Positions 1 to 8,518 of a stretch of 64,000 nt of DNA are shown one piece after another. A program made the translations under genes and the position numbers. Numbering within the stretch: the stretch's first letter is position 1; the number at the start of each line of letters is the position of its first letter. Under the pieces are notes generated by a model. It made no database searches. It was not told the origin of the DNA and saw only the letters and a program-made list of their open reading frames with translations. The stretch is from DASUPK01 sp963724665 (GTDB lineage Bacteria; Actinomycetota; Thermoleophilia; Solirubrobacterales; 70-9): the NCBI GenBank assembly GCA_963724665.1, contig CAVRVH010000012.1, positions 310,001 through 374,000 on the forward strand, in the 5' to 3' direction.

Positions 1-411
1 GACCAGCGACTGGTTGTAGAGGTGGGAGATCGCGCCCTTGCTCAGGTGCTTTGGCACCCGGACGGTGAAGCGTTGCGGCTGAGAGCTCTGGCCGCCGCTG
101 GTCGCCGTCACCACGTAGTTACAGCAGGAGTTGACGACGAAGGGGAAGGAGAAGTTGCCGTCCCCGCCCACGTTGATCTGCTTCTTCTCGACGGTATTGC
201 CGCTGGCCGTGACCTCGACCGTGACGTTCTCGCCGCCGGTCGCGCCGGGCAGGCTGCCGGCCGCGGTGACCTTGTCGAGCAGGCCAGGGCTCTTCGGGCC
301 GTTCAGGTTGAGGGTCGGGGGAGCCGTCGCCGCGCTCGCCGAGGCAGCGGGCAGCGCGAACGCCGCCAGGGCGGCGACCAGGACGATGAGCATTCCTCCC
401 CGACGGATCAC
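1..411 (-). CDS. Secreted protein with Ig-like segment, C-terminus cut by window edge
   Basis: The reading frame enters at the window edge and its 5' end lies at 411 (GTG) or 393 (ATG). The GTG start gives VIRRGG followed by a hydrophobic stretch and AASASAA, a convincing signal peptide with an AxA cleavage site; the inner ATG has GGAGGA directly against it, which is too close for a ribosome site. The mature part (about residues 30-110) alternates short beta-type segments and holds a CC pair, as in Ig-like or filamin-like secreted modules. It continues into VRVPKHLSKGAISHLYNQ, where the window stops. I do not recognise the family; a cell-wall or adhesion role is only a guess. Confidence 0.7.
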   Translation of the reverse strand, partial: MIRRGGMLIVLVAALAAFALPAASASAATAPPTLNLNGPKSPGLLDKVTAAGSLPGATGGENVTVEVTASGNTVEKKQINVGGDGNFSFPFVVNSCCNYVVTATSGGQSSQPQRFTVRVPKHLSKGAISHLYNQSLV

Positions 412-507
412 GACCGCGGCATTGTGCCCGATCCAGCGGTCGAGTGCATTTGCGCGGACAAGAAAAATGCCGATGATTCCGGCCTTAAATAGCCGGAGGA
501 GCCTCGC

Positions 508-1740
508 TCAGCATTTGCCGAGCACCACGCTGATCGCGATTGCGTTGTTCAGGAAGTGGGCGAAGATGCTCGGGTAGATGGACCCGGTCTTGTTGTAGAG
601 CCAGGCGAGGCCTACGCCAAGCCCGGCGAGCGGGATCGCGGCAGTCGGCCCGGTCGGTGCGTGAACGAGCCCGAAGATCGCGCCTGAGAGCAACGCCGAG
701 GGCCACAGCGACCAACGCTTGCGCAGCCCAGCGAAGAAGAAGCCGCGGAAGAAGATCTCCTCCGCGATGGGAGCGAGAACGATGATGGACATCACGGCGA
801 AGATCGCGATCCCGATCCCGGGATTGCAGACGCCGAGCTCCTTGCCGATGTCCTCCTGCTTCGGCTGCAGGACGATCGCCGAGAACGCGATCGCCCCCGC
901 GTAGTAGATGCCCAGCACGGCGAACATCCAGCCGAACGCCGACGGCTCGAACCGTCTCAGGCCCAGACGCCCCAGCGCCTGCCTCAGGTTGAAGCGCCAA
1001 CCGGAGGCGAAGCCGATCGCAACCGCGATCAACATGACGTCGAAGATCGCCTGAGTGGCGAGAATCGCGGCGTCGCTCGCCTTGTCCGGGTCGCCGATGT
1101 TGGGGTCGAAGGGCAGGACGAGGAGCGGCGGCACGATCACCACGAGGAACAGCCCGCCGATCAGCCCCCAGATCGAATCACCGAAGCCCCAGGTGATCTC
1201 CGGGAGGTTCTTCTGCTCGGACTCCTTCGGAACCGGGGGCGCCTGCGGGGGCGGCGGGAAGGATTCGGCTCCGCCTCGGATTGGAGCCGGTGCGACCCGC
1301 GGGGCCTTGATCAGCACCACCGTCTTGGCCGCCTTGTCGCCCAGGCGCTGCTTCCGCTTCGAGCCCGCGATCATCAGCTCGCCGATCAGGAAGAAGTCGA
1401 TCAGCCGGAGAACGTTCCTGATGCTCGCCTGACCGAAGGTGAGCTTCTCCGAGCCGTCCTCAGACGGGTCGCGCTGGCGCGCGCCCTCGCATGAACGGAC
1501 CTCGAGACCGGTCGCGTTCTTGCCGATCGTCTGTCCCCAGCGCCACTCGCAGAAGGCGAAGTAGTTGAACCAGGCGGAGAAGACGACCAGAACAACGATG
1601 TAAGCCGCCTCGTTGGAGATCGCATCGACGTTGATAGGCAGGTAGCGGAGGATGAATCCGACGCCGACCAACCAGACGGCGTTGTCGAGGGTGACGGCGA
1701 GCGCGCGCCGCCAGAACCCCGCGTAATCCAGGTTCGGCAT
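508..1740 (-). CDS. RDD domain fused to CPBP intramembrane glutamic protease
   Basis: This is a 410-residue polytopic membrane protein. Residues 1 to about 145 form an RDD module (GFWRRALAVTLDNAVW, then WGQTIGKNATGLEV). A proline-rich linker near residues 150-180 leads into a CPBP/Abi domain with the hallmark EEIFFRG motif (the two Glu are the proposed catalytic residues), FGLVH and HFLNNA. CPBP proteins cleave or process membrane substrates; the substrate here is unknown. The frame stays open to 1797, but the ATG at 1740 starts one base after the stop of the upstream HAD gene (TGAGATG), so I prefer that coupled start. The fusion of RDD to CPBP is the odd feature. Confidence 0.85.
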   Translation of the reverse strand: MPNLDYAGFWRRALAVTLDNAVWLVGVGFILRYLPINVDAISNEAAYIVVLVVFSAWFNYFAFCEWRWGQTIGKNATGLEVRSCEGARQRDPSEDGSEKLTFGQASIRNVLRLIDFFLIGELMIAGSKRKQRLGDKAAKTVVLIKAPRVAPAPIRGGAESFPPPPQAPPVPKESEQKNLPEITWGFGDSIWGLIGGLFLVVIVPPLLVLPFDPNIGDPDKASDAAILATQAIFDVMLIAVAIGFASGWRFNLRQALGRLGLRRFEPSAFGWMFAVLGIYYAGAIAFSAIVLQPKQEDIGKELGVCNPGIGIAIFAVMSIIVLAPIAEEIFFRGFFFAGLRKRWSLWPSALLSGAIFGLVHAPTGPTAAIPLAGLGVGLAWLYNKTGSIYPSIFAHFLNNAIAISVVLGKC

Positions 1741-1741
1741 C

Positions 1742-2371
1742 TCAGAGATGCTGATCGATCTCCTCCAGCGAGGCGATGTCGCCGTCACTTCCGTCACGAT
1801 CGATCAGGAGCGGGCGGATCCCGGCGGCCCGGGCACCCGCCACGTCTTCCTCGAGCGTGTCGCCGACGTGCAGCGCCTCGGTCGCCTCGCAGCCGGCGAG
1901 CTCCAGGGCCTGCGCGAAGATCGCCGGGTCGGGCTTGCGGGCGCCGGCCTCCGCCGAGGTGATCGTCCCGTCGAGCAGATCGCCGAGCCCGCATCCCTCC
2001 AGCACCCGCGGCAGGGAGCAGTCCCAGTTCGAGACCGCCACCAGCCGGAGCCCGCGATCGCGAAGCACCGTGAGCGCCGGGACGGCGTCCGGATAGGCGG
2101 AGAAGCGGATCGCGGCCACGAGCTCGTCCACTCCGACGTCCATGCCCAGCTTGCGGGAGACCAGCGCAGCGCAGCGCTCGCGAAGCTCGGCGAGCGAGGC
2201 CTCGTCGCGCCCCTCGTGGGCGTGCTCCTTGTAGTAGGCCATCTCGGCCTTCAGCGCCTCGACGAGCTGGTCGTCGCCGATCTCCGCGGGCACCATGTCC
2301 CGCAGCGAGATCCACGGCGGCTCGAGCTCGACGAGCGTGCCAAGGGCGTCCAGGAAGACAGCGCGGGTCAT
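1742..2371 (-). CDS. HAD-superfamily hydrolase (subfamily IA type)
   Basis: The 209-residue protein opens MTRAVFLDALGTLVE, which places the HAD nucleophile Asp early. The second position of the usual DxD is Leu (D-A-L), a pattern closer to haloacid-dehalogenase-type members than to classical phosphatases. Motif III/IV appears as KPDPAIF followed by HVGDTLEEDVAGARAAG, the acidic metal-binding loop. The start is set at the ATG at 2371, because the longer frame (from 2395) would run into the divergent mscS-like gene. It is translationally linked to the downstream RDD-CPBP gene. Substrate unknown; a small phosphoester or haloacid is possible. Confidence 0.85.
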   Translation of the reverse strand: MTRAVFLDALGTLVELEPPWISLRDMVPAEIGDDQLVEALKAEMAYYKEHAHEGRDEASLAELRERCAALVSRKLGMDVGVDELVAAIRFSAYPDAVPALTVLRDRGLRLVAVSNWDCSLPRVLEGCGLGDLLDGTITSAEAGARKPDPAIFAQALELAGCEATEALHVGDTLEEDVAGARAAGIRPLLIDRDGSDGDIASLEEIDQHL

Positions 2372-2393
2372 CCGGTGAATACTGCCCGACGGC

Positions 2394-3179
2394 ATGGTTG
2401 CTGCCGCGGAACAGACCTTCTGGCAGGCTCACGGCGACGAGATCTCGGCGGCGATCACGATCGCGGTCGCGGTTCTCCTGGCCATCGTCGTCGACCGGCT
2501 CCTGATCGGACGGGCCGTCAAGGCGGCGACCCGCCTCGACACCGGCGAGCTCTCGCGGTCGTCGCGGACCCGGCTGCGGCTGATCCGCCGCCTGCTCTTC
2601 CTGGCGATCATCCTGATCGGGGTCGCCCTGGCGCTCAGCCAGTTCGCCTCGATCAAGCGCTTTGCGACCGGAGTGCTCGCCTCGACCGCGGTGCTGGGAA
2701 TCATCATCGGCTTTGCGGCCCGGCAGGTGATCGCCAACCTGGTCGCCGGGGTCGTGGTGGCCTTCACGCAGCCGATCCGGATCGGCGACCTGGTCTCGAT
2801 CGGGGACGACGTCCACGGGCACGTCGTCGACATCTCGCTCACCTATACGAGCGTGGACGCAGGCGACGGCAGCCTGATCGTGGTGCCGAACGAGAAGGTG
2901 ACGACCGATTCGGTCATCAACCACTCCGCGGGCAACCACAGCGCGCCGATCACCATCGACGTCTGGTTACGCCCGGACGCCGACGTGGAGGCCGCTCGCA
3001 ACGCCCTGGAGCATGGCGAGGTCACCTCCGCACACCTGATGGAGCTGACGCCCGAGGGCGCGAGGCTCCAGGTCAAGGCGGCGATCGACGCCGGAGCGGA
3101 CCGCGAGGCGCACGAAACGGAGCTGCGCGAGCGGGCGCAAGGCGTCCTGCGTGAGGCGGGTCTACTTAGATCCCCGTGA
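2394..3179 (+). CDS. MscS-family mechanosensitive channel
   Basis: The 261-residue protein has an N-terminal transmembrane helix (residues 12-35), a second near 65-85 and a pore-type helix near 90-130. The conserved MscS signature is AARQVIANLVAGVVV followed by QPIRIGDLVSIGD, which begins the beta domain. The VVDISLTYT and PNEKVTTDSVINHS stretches match the middle-beta region of the family. Such channels open on membrane tension and release solutes on osmotic downshift. The gene diverges from the HAD gene with only 22 bp between starts, so any shared promoter must be compact (the sequence AATACT lies there). Confidence 0.92.
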   Translation: MVAAAEQTFWQAHGDEISAAITIAVAVLLAIVVDRLLIGRAVKAATRLDTGELSRSSRTRLRLIRRLLFLAIILIGVALALSQFASIKRFATGVLASTAVLGIIIGFAARQVIANLVAGVVVAFTQPIRIGDLVSIGDDVHGHVVDISLTYTSVDAGDGSLIVVPNEKVTTDSVINHSAGNHSAPITIDVWLRPDADVEAARNALEHGEVTSAHLMELTPEGARLQVKAAIDAGADREAHETELRERAQGVLREAGLLRSP

Positions 3180-3206
3180 CCTTGCGCTGAGTACCCTCTT
3201 CGGGTC

Positions 3207-5423
3207 ATGACGCAGCGTGCGCGCAGACGGCGCCGGCGCCTTCGGGAGTCGGGCAGGAAGAAGCTCCTCCTGGGGCTCGGCCTCCCTCTGGCGATGGTCG
3301 CCGTCGCCGTCGCCGTCGGCGTGGCCTGGGTGATCAGCGTCTACGACTCGGCGCCCTCGCTCGCTTCCCTGCATCCGATCACGAAGGGGGACGTCTCGAA
3401 GGTATACGCGGCCGACGGCTCCCTGATCGGAGTGATCCACGCCGACACGATCCGGCAGCCGATCTCGAGCTCGCGGATCCCTCAGGACTTGAAGGACGCC
3501 ACGGTCGCGATCGAAGACAGAAGGTTCTACAGCCACGGCGGCGTCGACCCCTCCGCGATCATCCGCGCCGGCTGGGACGACCTGGTGGCGGGGGGCCAGC
3601 CGCGGCAGGGCGGCTCGACGATCACGCAGCAGCTCGTGCGGAATCTCTACATCGCCAATCCAGCGGACACGGTCAAGCGCAAGATCATCGAGGCGCACCT
3701 GGCCAACGAGGAAGAGGCTCAGCACTCCAAGGACTGGATCCTGACCAAGTACCTCAATACCGCTCCCTACGGGACCAACGAGGGCGCCACCGCGATCGGC
3801 GTCGAGGTGGCGGCCGAGACCTACTTCTCAAAGCACGCCCAGGATCTGACTCTGCCCGAGGCGGCGATGATTGCGGGGCTGCCGCAGGCGCCGTCCCAGT
3901 ACAACCCCTTCCTCAACCCGCGGGCGGCGCAGGCCCGGCGCAACGAGGTGCTGCAGGCGATGGAGCAGCAGGGCAAGATCACCTCCAGCGAGTACCAGGA
4001 CGCATCCAACCAAGGTCTGGACCTCCACCCGGGACACAAGTACAGCCGGATCAACCAGCCCTACATCTTCGACCTGGTCAAGCAGGAGCTCGAGGACCGC
4101 TACGGGCTGAACACCATCGAAAACGGAGGCCTCAAGGTCTATACGACGATCCAGCCGCGGCTCCAGACGGCCGCGCAGAGCGCTGTGGACTCCTGCTCGG
4201 TCTGCTACTCGGGGGGCGGACCGGCGTCTGCGCTGGCCTCGGTCGACCCGTCGAATGGTGAGATCGTCGCGCTGGCGTCGACCCAGCGCTACTCGTTGTC
4301 CAGCCAGTTCAACTTCGCGGCGCATGCTCAGCGCCAGCCCGGGTCCTCGTTCAAGGTCTACGACCTGACGGCGGCGATCAAGGAGGGCATCGATCCCAAC
4401 ACGACCTACTACGACGGCAGCTCACCGAAGACGCTGGAGACCCCGGGAGGCTCGACCTGGACGGTCAACAATGCCGAGCAGGGCGGCGGCGTGATGCCGC
4501 TGACGCAGGCGACCTGGGACTCGGTCAACGTGGTCTTCGCGCAGCTCGGACTCGACGTCGGCCCCGAGAACATCGCCCAGACCGCCTATCAGATGGGGAT
4601 CACCTCACCGCTCGGAGTCAAGGGCGCAGGGGACGCTCCCTGCAAGCTCGGCCCGAACTGCTACATCCCCCCAGCCGACGCGATCGGCGGACTCAGTGTC
4701 GGCGTCACCCCGCTCGAGCAGGCCGACGCGTATGCCACCCTCGCCAACGGTGGCGTCCATCACGATCCGACCGCGATCGACAAGGTCGTCTTCCCCGGCG
4801 GACACGTCGATGAGCCGAGCAAGGACGAGGGCAAGCGCGTTCTCACCCCGGGCCAGGCCTACGAGGTGACGAAGGTGCTCGAAGGAGTGATCACCAGCGG
4901 AACCGGCGCCGGCTACACATACATGGGCTGCCAGTCAGAGGCCGGCAAGACCGGGACCAGTGAAGGCCTATCGGACGCCTGGTTCGTCGGCTACACGCCC
5001 CTTTATTCGACCGCCGTCTGGACGGGGCACCCGCTCTCGCGCGACTCCACCGGGTTCGGCGGCCCCACCTCCGGGCCCGTTTGGCGCTCCTTCATGGAGT
5101 CCGCCCAGGGGAGTGACTGCCCCGAATTCCAGGTTCCCTCGAGCCTGCCGGACCTGACGTCGTTCCACGGGGAGCACACGGCGTCCAGCTCGAGCTCCTG
5201 CTACAGCAGCAGCAGCACGAGCACCTCCTCAAGCTCCTCCTCGTGCTCGTCGTCCTACAGCCAGACCACCACGAGCGACTCGAACAGCAACAGCGGCAAC
5301 AACAAGGGCGCCTACGCGCCCGGCGTGGGCCAGAAGCCCGCGCCGTCGCCCAAGCCGAAACCGACACCCACCCCGCAGGCGCCCTCGGCGCCACCGCCGC
5401 CCAGCGGCGGCGTCACCCCGTAA
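3207..5423 (+). CDS. Bifunctional penicillin-binding protein (GT51 + transpeptidase)
   Basis: This 738-residue class A PBP polymerises and cross-links peptidoglycan outside the membrane. A basic N-terminus precedes a single anchor helix (about residues 22-46). The GT51 domain shows IEDRRFYSHGG with catalytic Glu103 and STITQQLVRNLY. The transpeptidase domain shows SSFK (Ser380, Lys383) and KTGTS (Lys581). After about residue 655 the protein becomes a Ser/Thr tail with scattered Cys, then Asn and Pro/Lys segments ending PPPSGGVTP. TACCCT lies 9 nt before the ATG and there is no Shine-Dalgarno site, so a near-leaderless mRNA is likely. The last 11 bp overlap the convergent DUF167 gene. Confidence 0.96.
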   Translation: MTQRARRRRRRLRESGRKKLLLGLGLPLAMVAVAVAVGVAWVISVYDSAPSLASLHPITKGDVSKVYAADGSLIGVIHADTIRQPISSSRIPQDLKDATVAIEDRRFYSHGGVDPSAIIRAGWDDLVAGGQPRQGGSTITQQLVRNLYIANPADTVKRKIIEAHLANEEEAQHSKDWILTKYLNTAPYGTNEGATAIGVEVAAETYFSKHAQDLTLPEAAMIAGLPQAPSQYNPFLNPRAAQARRNEVLQAMEQQGKITSSEYQDASNQGLDLHPGHKYSRINQPYIFDLVKQELEDRYGLNTIENGGLKVYTTIQPRLQTAAQSAVDSCSVCYSGGGPASALASVDPSNGEIVALASTQRYSLSSQFNFAAHAQRQPGSSFKVYDLTAAIKEGIDPNTTYYDGSSPKTLETPGGSTWTVNNAEQGGGVMPLTQATWDSVNVVFAQLGLDVGPENIAQTAYQMGITSPLGVKGAGDAPCKLGPNCYIPPADAIGGLSVGVTPLEQADAYATLANGGVHHDPTAIDKVVFPGGHVDEPSKDEGKRVLTPGQAYEVTKVLEGVITSGTGAGYTYMGCQSEAGKTGTSEGLSDAWFVGYTPLYSTAVWTGHPLSRDSTGFGGPTSGPVWRSFMESAQGSDCPEFQVPSSLPDLTSFHGEHTASSSSSCYSSSSTSTSSSSSSCSSSYSQTTTSDSNSNSGNNKGAYAPGVGQKPAPSPKPKPTPTPQAPSAPPPPSGGVTP

Positions 5424-5670
5424 CCAGCTTCAGCTCGTCTGGACCCGCGCCCTCGATCTCGATTCGCTTGCGCCTGCCGCGGGCGCCTCGCGCGATCCTG
5501 ACCCGGCTCGGGGGCACGCCGGCCCGCTTGGCGATCAGCTTGACGACCGCCCTGTTGGCGGCGTCGTCAACCGGCGCAGCCGTGACCCTGACGCCGAGCA
5601 CGCCGCCCCGCATGCCCACGATCTCGTTGCGACTTGCGCGCGGCGTCACCTTCACCTCCAGCGTGATCAC
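5413..5670 (-). CDS. DUF167 (YggU) family protein
   Basis: This is an 85-residue protein beginning (GTG) VITLEVKVTPRASRNE, with the family core VRVTAAPVDDAANRAVVKLIAK and a final strand around IEIEGAGPDEL. Length and motif order are those of the small DUF167/YggU fold, whose biochemical role is not settled. It sits between the PBP gene, which it overlaps at the 3' end by 11 bp, and thiL, from which it diverges. Confidence 0.9.
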   Translation of the reverse strand: MITLEVKVTPRASRNEIVGMRGGVLGVRVTAAPVDDAANRAVVKLIAKRAGVPPSRVRIARGARGRRKRIEIEGAGPDELKLVTG

Positions 5671-5677
5671 GGCGATC

Positions 5678-5683
5678 TAGCCT
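5678..5683 (+). promoter_or_regulatory. TANNNT -10 box (TAGCCT) of a leaderless thiL transcript
   Basis: TAGCCT ends exactly 6 nt before the thiL ATG. No Shine-Dalgarno sequence precedes the start, and the spacing would place the transcription start on the ATG itself. No clear -35 is seen. Confidence 0.55.
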
Positions 5684-5689
5684 AAGCGC

Positions 5690-6694
5690 ATGCCGGCGAG
5701 CGAGTTCGACCTGATCGCGGCGATCAACGACTGCCTGCCGCTCCGCAACGAGCGAGTGCGCATCCCAAGTGGGGACGACGCGGCGGTCGTGGAGCCGCAC
5801 GGCGCGAGCGCCGTGTCCGTGGACGCCGTGGTCGACGGGGTGCACTTCGAGCTCGACCGCTTCGGGCCTCGGGCGGTGGGCCGCAAGGCACTCGCCGCGG
5901 CTCTCTCCGATCTCGCCGCGATGGGGGCGACTCCGGGCGAGGCATACATCTCCCTCGGCGCCCCGCCCGGGATGGAGGACTCGATCCTGCTCGGGATCGC
6001 AGACGGCCTGGCGGAGGTTGCGACGCGCGAGTCGGTGGCAATCGGCGGTGGTGACTTGGTGAGCTCGCCGGTGCTGTTCCTCTCGGTCACGGCGGTCGGA
6101 TACGAGACCGGACAGGCCGAACTTGTGAGCCGGGCGGGGGCCAAGCCGGGCGACCTGATTGGGGTAACCGGGGAGCTCGGTGGAGCGGCCGCGGCGCTCC
6201 TGCTGCTCAAGAACATCGAGGAGAGGAAAGAGATTCCAGCCGGCGTGCGCGAGAAGCTGCTCACCCGCCAGCTGAACCCGCGTCCGCGGCTGGACGAGGG
6301 CCACGCCCTGGCCGAGACCGGAGCAATGGCGATGATCGACATCAGCGACGGTCTCGGAGGCGACGCGGGGCACATCGCGAAGGCAAGCGGCTGCCGGATC
6401 GAGATCGATGCGGACAAGGTGCCCGTCGTAACCGGCGCGGCCGAAGTGGCCGGGGGCGATGGCGCGGCGCTGGAGCTAGCGGTCAGTGGCGGCGAGGACT
6501 ACGAGCTGCTCGCCGCAATTCCCGAGGAGGCTTTTGTCAGGGCGACATCCGCGGTGCGAGAGGCCGGTGGGGTCCTGACCGAGATCGGTTACGTCGTCGA
6601 GGGCCAGGGGGTCGCTCTGCGGCTCCCGGGCGGCGGCGAGATCAAGCCCCGCGGCTTCGACCAGAGGCGCGGGTCTCTCTCCGGCTCGGGCTGA
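5690..6694 (+). CDS. thiL: Thiamine-monophosphate kinase
   Basis: ThiL phosphorylates thiamine monophosphate to the cofactor thiamine diphosphate, the last step of the pathway. The 334-residue protein has the family N-terminus FDLIAAI, the metal/nucleotide motif SGDDAAVV (residues 22-29), VDAVVDGVHF, and AALSDLAAMGA of the PurM/ThiL fold. DISDGLGGD near residue 220 and SGGEDYELLAAIP near 265 belong to the ATP site. It has no thiamine-gene neighbours here. Its last 106 bp overlap the 3' end of the convergent M28-like gene, an unusually long tail-to-tail overlap. Confidence 0.96.
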   Translation: MPASEFDLIAAINDCLPLRNERVRIPSGDDAAVVEPHGASAVSVDAVVDGVHFELDRFGPRAVGRKALAAALSDLAAMGATPGEAYISLGAPPGMEDSILLGIADGLAEVATRESVAIGGGDLVSSPVLFLSVTAVGYETGQAELVSRAGAKPGDLIGVTGELGGAAAALLLLKNIEERKEIPAGVREKLLTRQLNPRPRLDEGHALAETGAMAMIDISDGLGGDAGHIAKASGCRIEIDADKVPVVTGAAEVAGGDGAALELAVSGGEDYELLAAIPEEAFVRATSAVREAGGVLTEIGYVVEGQGVALRLPGGGEIKPRGFDQRRGSLSGSG

Positions 6695-8484
6695 GCGGGC
6701 TCAGGCGCTTCGGGATCGGGCCCTTCGTCCTCGCCGGGAATCTCCTGGGGCGGCTCCGGCCCGGGTGGTGACGCCTGACGGCGCACCGAGATCTCGCCGT
6801 CGATCGGCATTTCCGGAGAGGGCCGGGCGGGCCTGGCGCCGAGAGCGAGGATCGCCACCCCGGCGCCGCCCAGGATGCAACCGAGCAGGGCCAGGGAAGC
6901 CCCGATCTGGCCGTCCGCGAGCATCAACAGCAGGTCGTGCCAAACCCCCAGACCCGCATCGAAGCGCCCGGCGAGGTTCGCGACCAGCGCCGCCAGCGGC
7001 AGGAGGCCCAGCAGGAGCAGCCCGGCCGCAGCAAGGCGGCGAGGCCGCGTCGCGGCGAAGAGCCACGCCTGCAGGCCGAGTGCGACGAGCAGCCCGAGAT
7101 ATGGATTGACGACCCAGACGCCGATCGCTGCCGCGCACGCGAGCAGCACGGCGGCCGGAGCGGCGCTCTCGGCCGCGCCAGGGGGAGGTGGCCGCAGGGG
7201 CCGCATGAAGAATGCGGTCGTGCAGTAGGCGAGGATCGCCAGGACCACCGAGATCGTGCCTCCCAGCCCGAGCGACTCGATGCGCGGATCGAAGGGGAAA
7301 TCGGGACTCGGCATCAGCCCGACCAGGGTCGCCGCGAGCAGGATCAGCAGAGCCCCGACAAACGGCACGGTCCGCAGGCCGGCCCAGAGGAATCCACGCG
7401 CCGCCTCGATCGGGCTGCGGGCGGCGGAGGTGAGCCCTGAGCCGGCGGCGAGCGCCACAGGGAAGAGCAGCGCGAGCGCGAGCATCGCGATCGTCCAGCC
7501 CGGCAGCAGGTTGCCCGCCAGCCCGATGTAGCCGCTGGGGCCGTGCTGCACGACACCGGGGGATGCATCCAGCGCCAGGATCAGGGCGAGGGACGCGCGC
7601 CCGAAGCGGGCGAAGGTGTCGGTGTTGAAGTTGTCGGGGGTGTCCTGCCCGGGGTCGAGGGGAAGCTCACCGTCGGAGGAGAGGCGGACCGCGGGGAGGC
7701 CGGCCTTGACGAGCGGCCCCTGCTCGCCCAGCCCGGCCGGCAGGGCGAGCCGGAACAGGTCGGCGAGCGGCCCCTCGTCTCCGGCGGGCGTCGCCGTCTC
7801 CTTGGAGACGATCGAGCTCGCGGTCTCATCGATCTGGCTGGCGGTGCTCTGTGGGCCAGTTGACCAGGGGATCACCAGCGGAGCCGTCGGGCGCTGGACC
7901 GCCGGCTGGCTGAGGACGATGGCGGCATCGAGCAGCCCGGTGTCGCTGTAGTCGCGAACGAAGCGCTTCGCGCCCTGCGCGCCGATGCTGGATCCGTCCG
8001 TCGAGACGAAGACGAGGGTCTTGTGATGGGAGGAACCCGAGAAGCTGTCCGCGATCTGCAGCATGGCCGCGGTCGCCGCGGCGCTGGTGACCGCCCCGCT
8101 CCCCCGCGCGACATCACGAGGCGCGATCAGGGCGATCTGGCGGTTTGACTCTCCGGGCAGGGTGGCGATCAGGTTGCTCAGATCGACGTCGTGCCCGTGG
8201 AACGAGCCACTGAAGCGCTGCTCGGAGACCGACGCCCCGTCGATGGCCGAGAACTGCTGCTTGACCTGCTCGGCCATCGCGTTGTCTGCGGCCGATCCCG
8301 GCGTCGGGTAGGCGGCGGTCTCGGTGAGCTGCTTGGCGAGCGGCGCCGCGGTCGCCGGGTCGAAGGCGTCCGGGGGCACACCGCCGGAGAGCGGCGCCGG
8401 CACGGACTGCAAGGAAAACATCGCAATCACGGCCGCCAGTGGGACCGCGAGCAGCGCATATCTGTAGAGGCGCAAGTCGATCAT
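6589..8484 (-). CDS. Polytopic membrane protein with degenerate M28-type peptidase domain
   Basis: The 631-residue protein has an N-terminal membrane helix (LLAVPLAAVIAMF), an extracytoplasmic domain to about residue 310, then six or more transmembrane helices (about 320-550) and a Pro/Glu/Arg-rich cytosolic tail. The outer domain follows the M28 aminopeptidase outline (NLIATLPGE, then IALIAPRDVARGSGAV, then TLVFVSTDGSSIGAQGAKRFV). The usual zinc and catalytic positions are changed: the expected His is Arg, the Asp-Asp pair is lost and the catalytic Glu pair is absent. I infer a non-catalytic relative of GPI-transamidase/M28 membrane proteins. It diverges from the response regulator gene by 34 bp. 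Confidence 0.8.
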   Translation of the reverse strand: MIDLRLYRYALLAVPLAAVIAMFSLQSVPAPLSGGVPPDAFDPATAAPLAKQLTETAAYPTPGSAADNAMAEQVKQQFSAIDGASVSEQRFSGSFHGHDVDLSNLIATLPGESNRQIALIAPRDVARGSGAVTSAAATAAMLQIADSFSGSSHHKTLVFVSTDGSSIGAQGAKRFVRDYSDTGLLDAAIVLSQPAVQRPTAPLVIPWSTGPQSTASQIDETASSIVSKETATPAGDEGPLADLFRLALPAGLGEQGPLVKAGLPAVRLSSDGELPLDPGQDTPDNFNTDTFARFGRASLALILALDASPGVVQHGPSGYIGLAGNLLPGWTIAMLALALLFPVALAAGSGLTSAARSPIEAARGFLWAGLRTVPFVGALLILLAATLVGLMPSPDFPFDPRIESLGLGGTISVVLAILAYCTTAFFMRPLRPPPPGAAESAAPAAVLLACAAAIGVWVVNPYLGLLVALGLQAWLFAATRPRRLAAAGLLLLGLLPLAALVANLAGRFDAGLGVWHDLLLMLADGQIGASLALLGCILGGAGVAILALGARPARPSPEMPIDGEISVRRQASPPGPEPPQEIPGEDEGPDPEAPEPAQPEPERDPRLWSKPRGLISPPPGSRRATPWPSTT

Positions 8485-8506
8485 CAGCAGGGCACGGGCA
8501 GCCTTC

Positions 8507-8512
8507 TAACCT
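8507..8512 (+). promoter_or_regulatory. TANNNT -10 box (TAACCT) of a leaderless regulator transcript
   Basis: TAACCT ends 6 nt before the ATG of the response regulator gene at 8519. There is no purine-rich ribosome site, which fits a leaderless start. Confidence 0.55.
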
Positions 8513-8518
8513 TCAGAC

